In this document: in pieces, positions 44,641-47,886 of the stretch | Layout of the letters: every line of letters begins with the position of its first letter | How positions within the stretch are numbered: position 1 is the first letter of the stretch | Assembly: GCA_002633005.1 (NCBI GenBank) | Contig: NMRA01000605.1 | Location: forward strand, 198,478 to 246,363 | DNA length: 47,886 nt | Reading direction: 5' to 3' | From: Phoronis australis | Lineage: Eukaryota; Phoronida; Phoronidae | Notes under the pieces: generated by a model | The model's input: the letters and a program-made list of their open reading frames with translations, nothing else | Told to the model about the DNA's origin: nothing | Database searches by the model: none | Position numbers and translations under genes: made by a program

Positions 44641-47620
44641 CTTTATGCAGCGTACGTCCTGGGCGTCCAAATGGACACCCTAGCACTAATCTGAACGCCC
44701 TGGCAAAGATGCCCAATGTATCATGTGGAGGATCACTGTCAATAGGAACCTTTCAAGTTTGGACTCACACATTGTAATGAATACTAGGAATCCTCTGAAG
44801 GCTCACAGTGGGGGCTCTTTTTTCAAAGTAAGAAGAAATAACAAAGTATTTACAATGTTGCTATGCTCATGCACTTGGTTGATAGCATTGTAAAAGTCTT
44901 GGTCTACATTTTTTAGTAAAAATGCTCACTACTGAAGGCTGTTTTATAAACTTAGATGTAAAAACCTTGGTCTAAGCATTTTTTGTAAAAAAATCTGTGT
45001 GTTTGGGGGGATTGCTAGGGGTGGGGGGATACGTGTCGGAATCATGGACTCCTTGGAATATCGGGAACCCCATTTTGGACACCCTATTTTCGAAATCCTG
45101 GATAAAGGCCTACGTGGAAACGTGACAGTAATCAATGGATGTGGGAACAAGTGCAATGAAGAAAATGATGAACAATGACGAGTACAGGGTATATATTTAT
45201 ATTTGTTAAACGCATCCATGCGTCTGCCAGTTACAAAGCGAAACGCAAGTTAACTCTGACACCTTTATTTCCATATAAACTGAAAGCTCAGTTTCAACAT
45301 GAAAACGTCTCACGGGTAGCGCTCATGCTTACCTCCAGTTTGCTTAACGCCTTCCTCAGGCTTTCTTCACGCCTCCTTCACGCTTACCTCATGCTTTCTT
45401 CACGCTTTCGGTAGCTAAGTTAACACACAGTGATGATGCGCCGGGCTAATAAAAATATCATCTAGATCTGCGTGTACAGGTGGCGTTGTTGGAGTACGTG
45501 TCAAGTAATCCGTTGTTTTGGCATCTTGTATCACTGAGTTCCGACAAACTCCATAATTTCTCATATTTGTCATACAAACAAACTCCTTTAACTAGCCTGG
45601 CATTACATTTATGTTGTCTAATTTATTACTCTAAATCCTGTCCCATCAACGACTTAACCGTAGTTAGTAAAGACTCTGACCACTTTAGGGGCCTGAGGTA
45701 AATATGAACAAAGGCGTCCCTCTACAAACGTTCACAGTCACGTTTACATGTTTGTGCCTTGACACATGTACTCATGTATTGTCAGTCCGAGCATTCTTGC
45801 CACTACTCGAGGAACAGAAATTTCAATAAGCTCACTGCTGCGGGTGACGGCATCCCCATCCCCTTCTGCAAGCGCATCTTAAGTCCTCAATCCCTAGTGC
45901 GGGTTTATGTGTAGCTTCATCCCCTTACTATTTTGGGCCTACATAGTTCCGGGAAAATTTTTCATGAAAATAACAATTCACATGTCTGACTCGTCAAATG
46001 TTCCTGATCACTTTCTACGCATGATGCTACGCTCTGCTTATCGTGAAGACAGTTGAATTATTCCATCATGCACACGTGTGTCAACATTGTTTATATGATT
46101 GTTTATTTCACAAACAAATACCAGTATATACAAGTAAGAAGTTAAATCCTTGGATCTCGTGTTTCATGAAGTGACTCAAGATTTGAGAAAGAAATTTGGC
46201 CTTTCGCTCCAAAAAAATAGTTGAACCTCACATGAGAAAACTTCTATGACAATGTTTACATCCATGTTAGTTATTGAGGTAATTTTGATCAGTTAGTTTT
46301 CGACTGTGATGCGCTCATAATTACATGACTTAAACTTTATACAGCAATCGCGAAATGGGAGCATAAGACCTGCTTTCTGTGTTTTGGTCACTGTGATGAA
46401 ACGGACCCCAGAATCTGCATGCATCAACAGAAATAATTTGTAGAATGGGACTATTGTGGAATGCCACACAACTGGTTGCATGTCACTGAAATCCTCTTCT
46501 GTCTGTATACTGATTAGTACTTCAAGATGTTGATGTTGCTGCTTGTAAAGCCAGCAACTGGAAACAGCGTCAATCAGAGGTTTAATTGTTCATTTATGCT
46601 GAATGTGATGTTACTGCAGGTTACCTGATTGGAAAGGGAAATCTAATGAAGTCGTCACTGTCATTGCCTAAAGTTTCCAAAATTCATATCTCAAGTTTAC
46701 ACTATTCTATTCTGTAGACAAATTACTGGTGGTAAATCTCGAGAGTGAATTACAGTTAGTTGAAAAAAATGCCAATTGAAAAGCTGACCGAGAGAAAAGT
46801 TCGCATACAATTTACGCTTTGGTATATCCATTATGAGACAAGTTAAGCATGTGATAATATCAATCAATATGCAAAAAAAGAACGTCACCTAAAATATGTG
46901 CACATTACGTGAAACATTTACAGTTCTGATAGTTTGGTGATGTCCATGAAATATCTAAAAATTTTAGTGCATTCTGTATAGAGTGCTAAGAGTGTGAAAT
47001 AGTCATTGAAAATAGAGATATCTGAGGTTTAATATAGCTTATATTAAACCAAAAACAAATAATGATAAGTACACTAAGATGAGCGACCAAACACCCACCA
47101 TGATAACAGCATTACGAAATAAATTGATACGCTGGTGGACGACAAAAGGCCGAGTAATCAAAGAACTGATACTTTTGAAACGTTGGATGCACTGTCTAAC
47201 AAAGAATTGATTTGGAATTACAGTGGGTACAACAGTTACTGAATGTGCACTTCATAAAAAATTCAAAATCTGTTAATAAAATTGTCTTGTGATTTGGTAG
47301 ATTAATCATTCAACTACCCCTGAAACAAGTGAATATCAATTATCACATCAATCCAAATGAAATGCAACCAAATGACGTACTATCCCTAAAATCTCATCTT
47401 GGTTTTATTTTCCGGATGGCTGAATCATACAAACTGGAACACAAGAGTTGTAGGCAACATGTAACCCCTCGGCTGGCTATGCCTGTGACATTACAGGGTG
47501 ACGTAATTGCCTACAAAGAAAGAAGTATGTGTGCAAGTTAGACGTGATTTGATTTTGAAGTGTTGAAGTTGTAGTTTCCTGGCAGTTGGTCTATTTTCTT
47601 TCAGAGTTTTTGGTATCATT
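44641..47620. other. Gene-poor right flank
   Basis: About 3 kb with no open frame longer than 91 codons, no recognised domain and no splice-linked exons. It contains T/A-rich DNA and the small CTTCACGC repeat at 45328-45412. Confidence 0.35.
45328..45412 (+). repeat. Short CTTTCTTCACGC-type tandem repeat
   Basis: Units such as CTTTCTTCACGC, CTCCTTCACGC, TTACCTCATG and again CTTTCTTCACGC follow each other, period about 10-12. Confidence 0.55.
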
Positions 47621-47621
47621 T

Positions 47622-47886
47622 TTTATGCGCCCACATATTTATATGTGGACGCATTATGCCGTCATCTCTGTCCGTCCGTCCGTCCGTCCGTCCGGGCGGC
47701 GTCCGTCTGGCGTCCGCTGCTCTATCTCCAAAACCCTTTGACATACGTTCATGAAATTTGGCACATATGTTCCATTCATGAATGGGACGGCATGTGCGAA
47801 CTTTCGGACGGATCCAACTACCGGTGTGCCCCCTAGTGGCAATTTTAGTTTTTTACGCTTACCTTTGTATCTTCAAAAGTCCTGAA
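47622..47886 (+). repeat. Interspersed repeat with palindromic end and (GTCC)n
   Basis: It begins with the near-palindrome TGCGCCCACATAT-TT-ATATGTGGACGCA (47625-47652), then CATCTCTGTCCGTCC with at least six GTCC units (47670-47694), a CTATCTCCAAAACCCTTTGA stretch and TTCATGAAATTTGGCACATA. The end of the window holds GTGCCCCCTAGTGGCAATTT, the motif that recurs at 16558, 16733 and 33430. It is truncated by the window edge. It looks like a dispersed transposon-derived family; the class is not determined. Confidence 0.65.

Overview
This is a eukaryotic (animal) genomic window. Its genes have spliced exons with GT-AG introns and a few GC-AG introns. Intergenic and intronic DNA is AT-rich and crowded with decayed transposable elements: Ty3/Gypsy, Penelope-like, LINE, SINE and several elements with terminal inverted repeats. 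There are no operons or ribosome binding sites. The gene content (an OBI1/RNF219 orthologue, MTERF3, an F-box/propeller protein, a THAP relic) and the repeat mix suggest a marine invertebrate, perhaps a non-vertebrate deuterostome such as a hemichordate, echinoderm or amphioxus. The lineage is inference.

Layout. 1-322: GC-rich repeat end and a frameshifted THAP-domain relic (minus). 698-2425 (minus): a four-exon gene, reconstructed here, for a small secreted helical protein of unknown family. 3494-4413: two short non-autonomous transposon-like elements. 5404-6468 (minus): MTERF3 with an uninterrupted coding region. 6850-8930: a short foldback and a 1.6-kb diverged long inverted repeat, which contains a duplication abutting an N. 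9275-11862: a TIR element, a perfect palindrome, another short element and a dead Gypsy integrase tail. 11863-15700: AT-rich, no gene seen. 15742-26406 (plus): a seven-exon F-box plus WD40-like propeller gene, whose introns hold a SINE, a Penelope-like relic, an LTR-like block, a tandem repeat and a foldback. 26407-28605: the 3' ends of two converging genes. 28606-43189 (minus): the complete seven-exon OBI1/RNF219 orthologue (811 aa), with an antisense LINE RNase H relic in one intron and a second copy of the 9275 TIR element in its first intron. 43190-47886: no confident gene, a degenerate ~75-bp minisatellite and a (GTCC)n-bearing interspersed repeat at the right edge.

The genes do not form a pathway. 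MTERF3 acts in mitochondria, OBI1 at replication origins, the F-box protein probably as an SCF substrate receptor, and the secreted protein outside the cell or in the secretory system. All four spliced models were built by hand from splice sites and reading phase; every exon junction keeps the frame. The most novel coding item is the unknown secreted protein. The most unusual structures are the 7245-8890 inverted repeat and the paired TIR elements.
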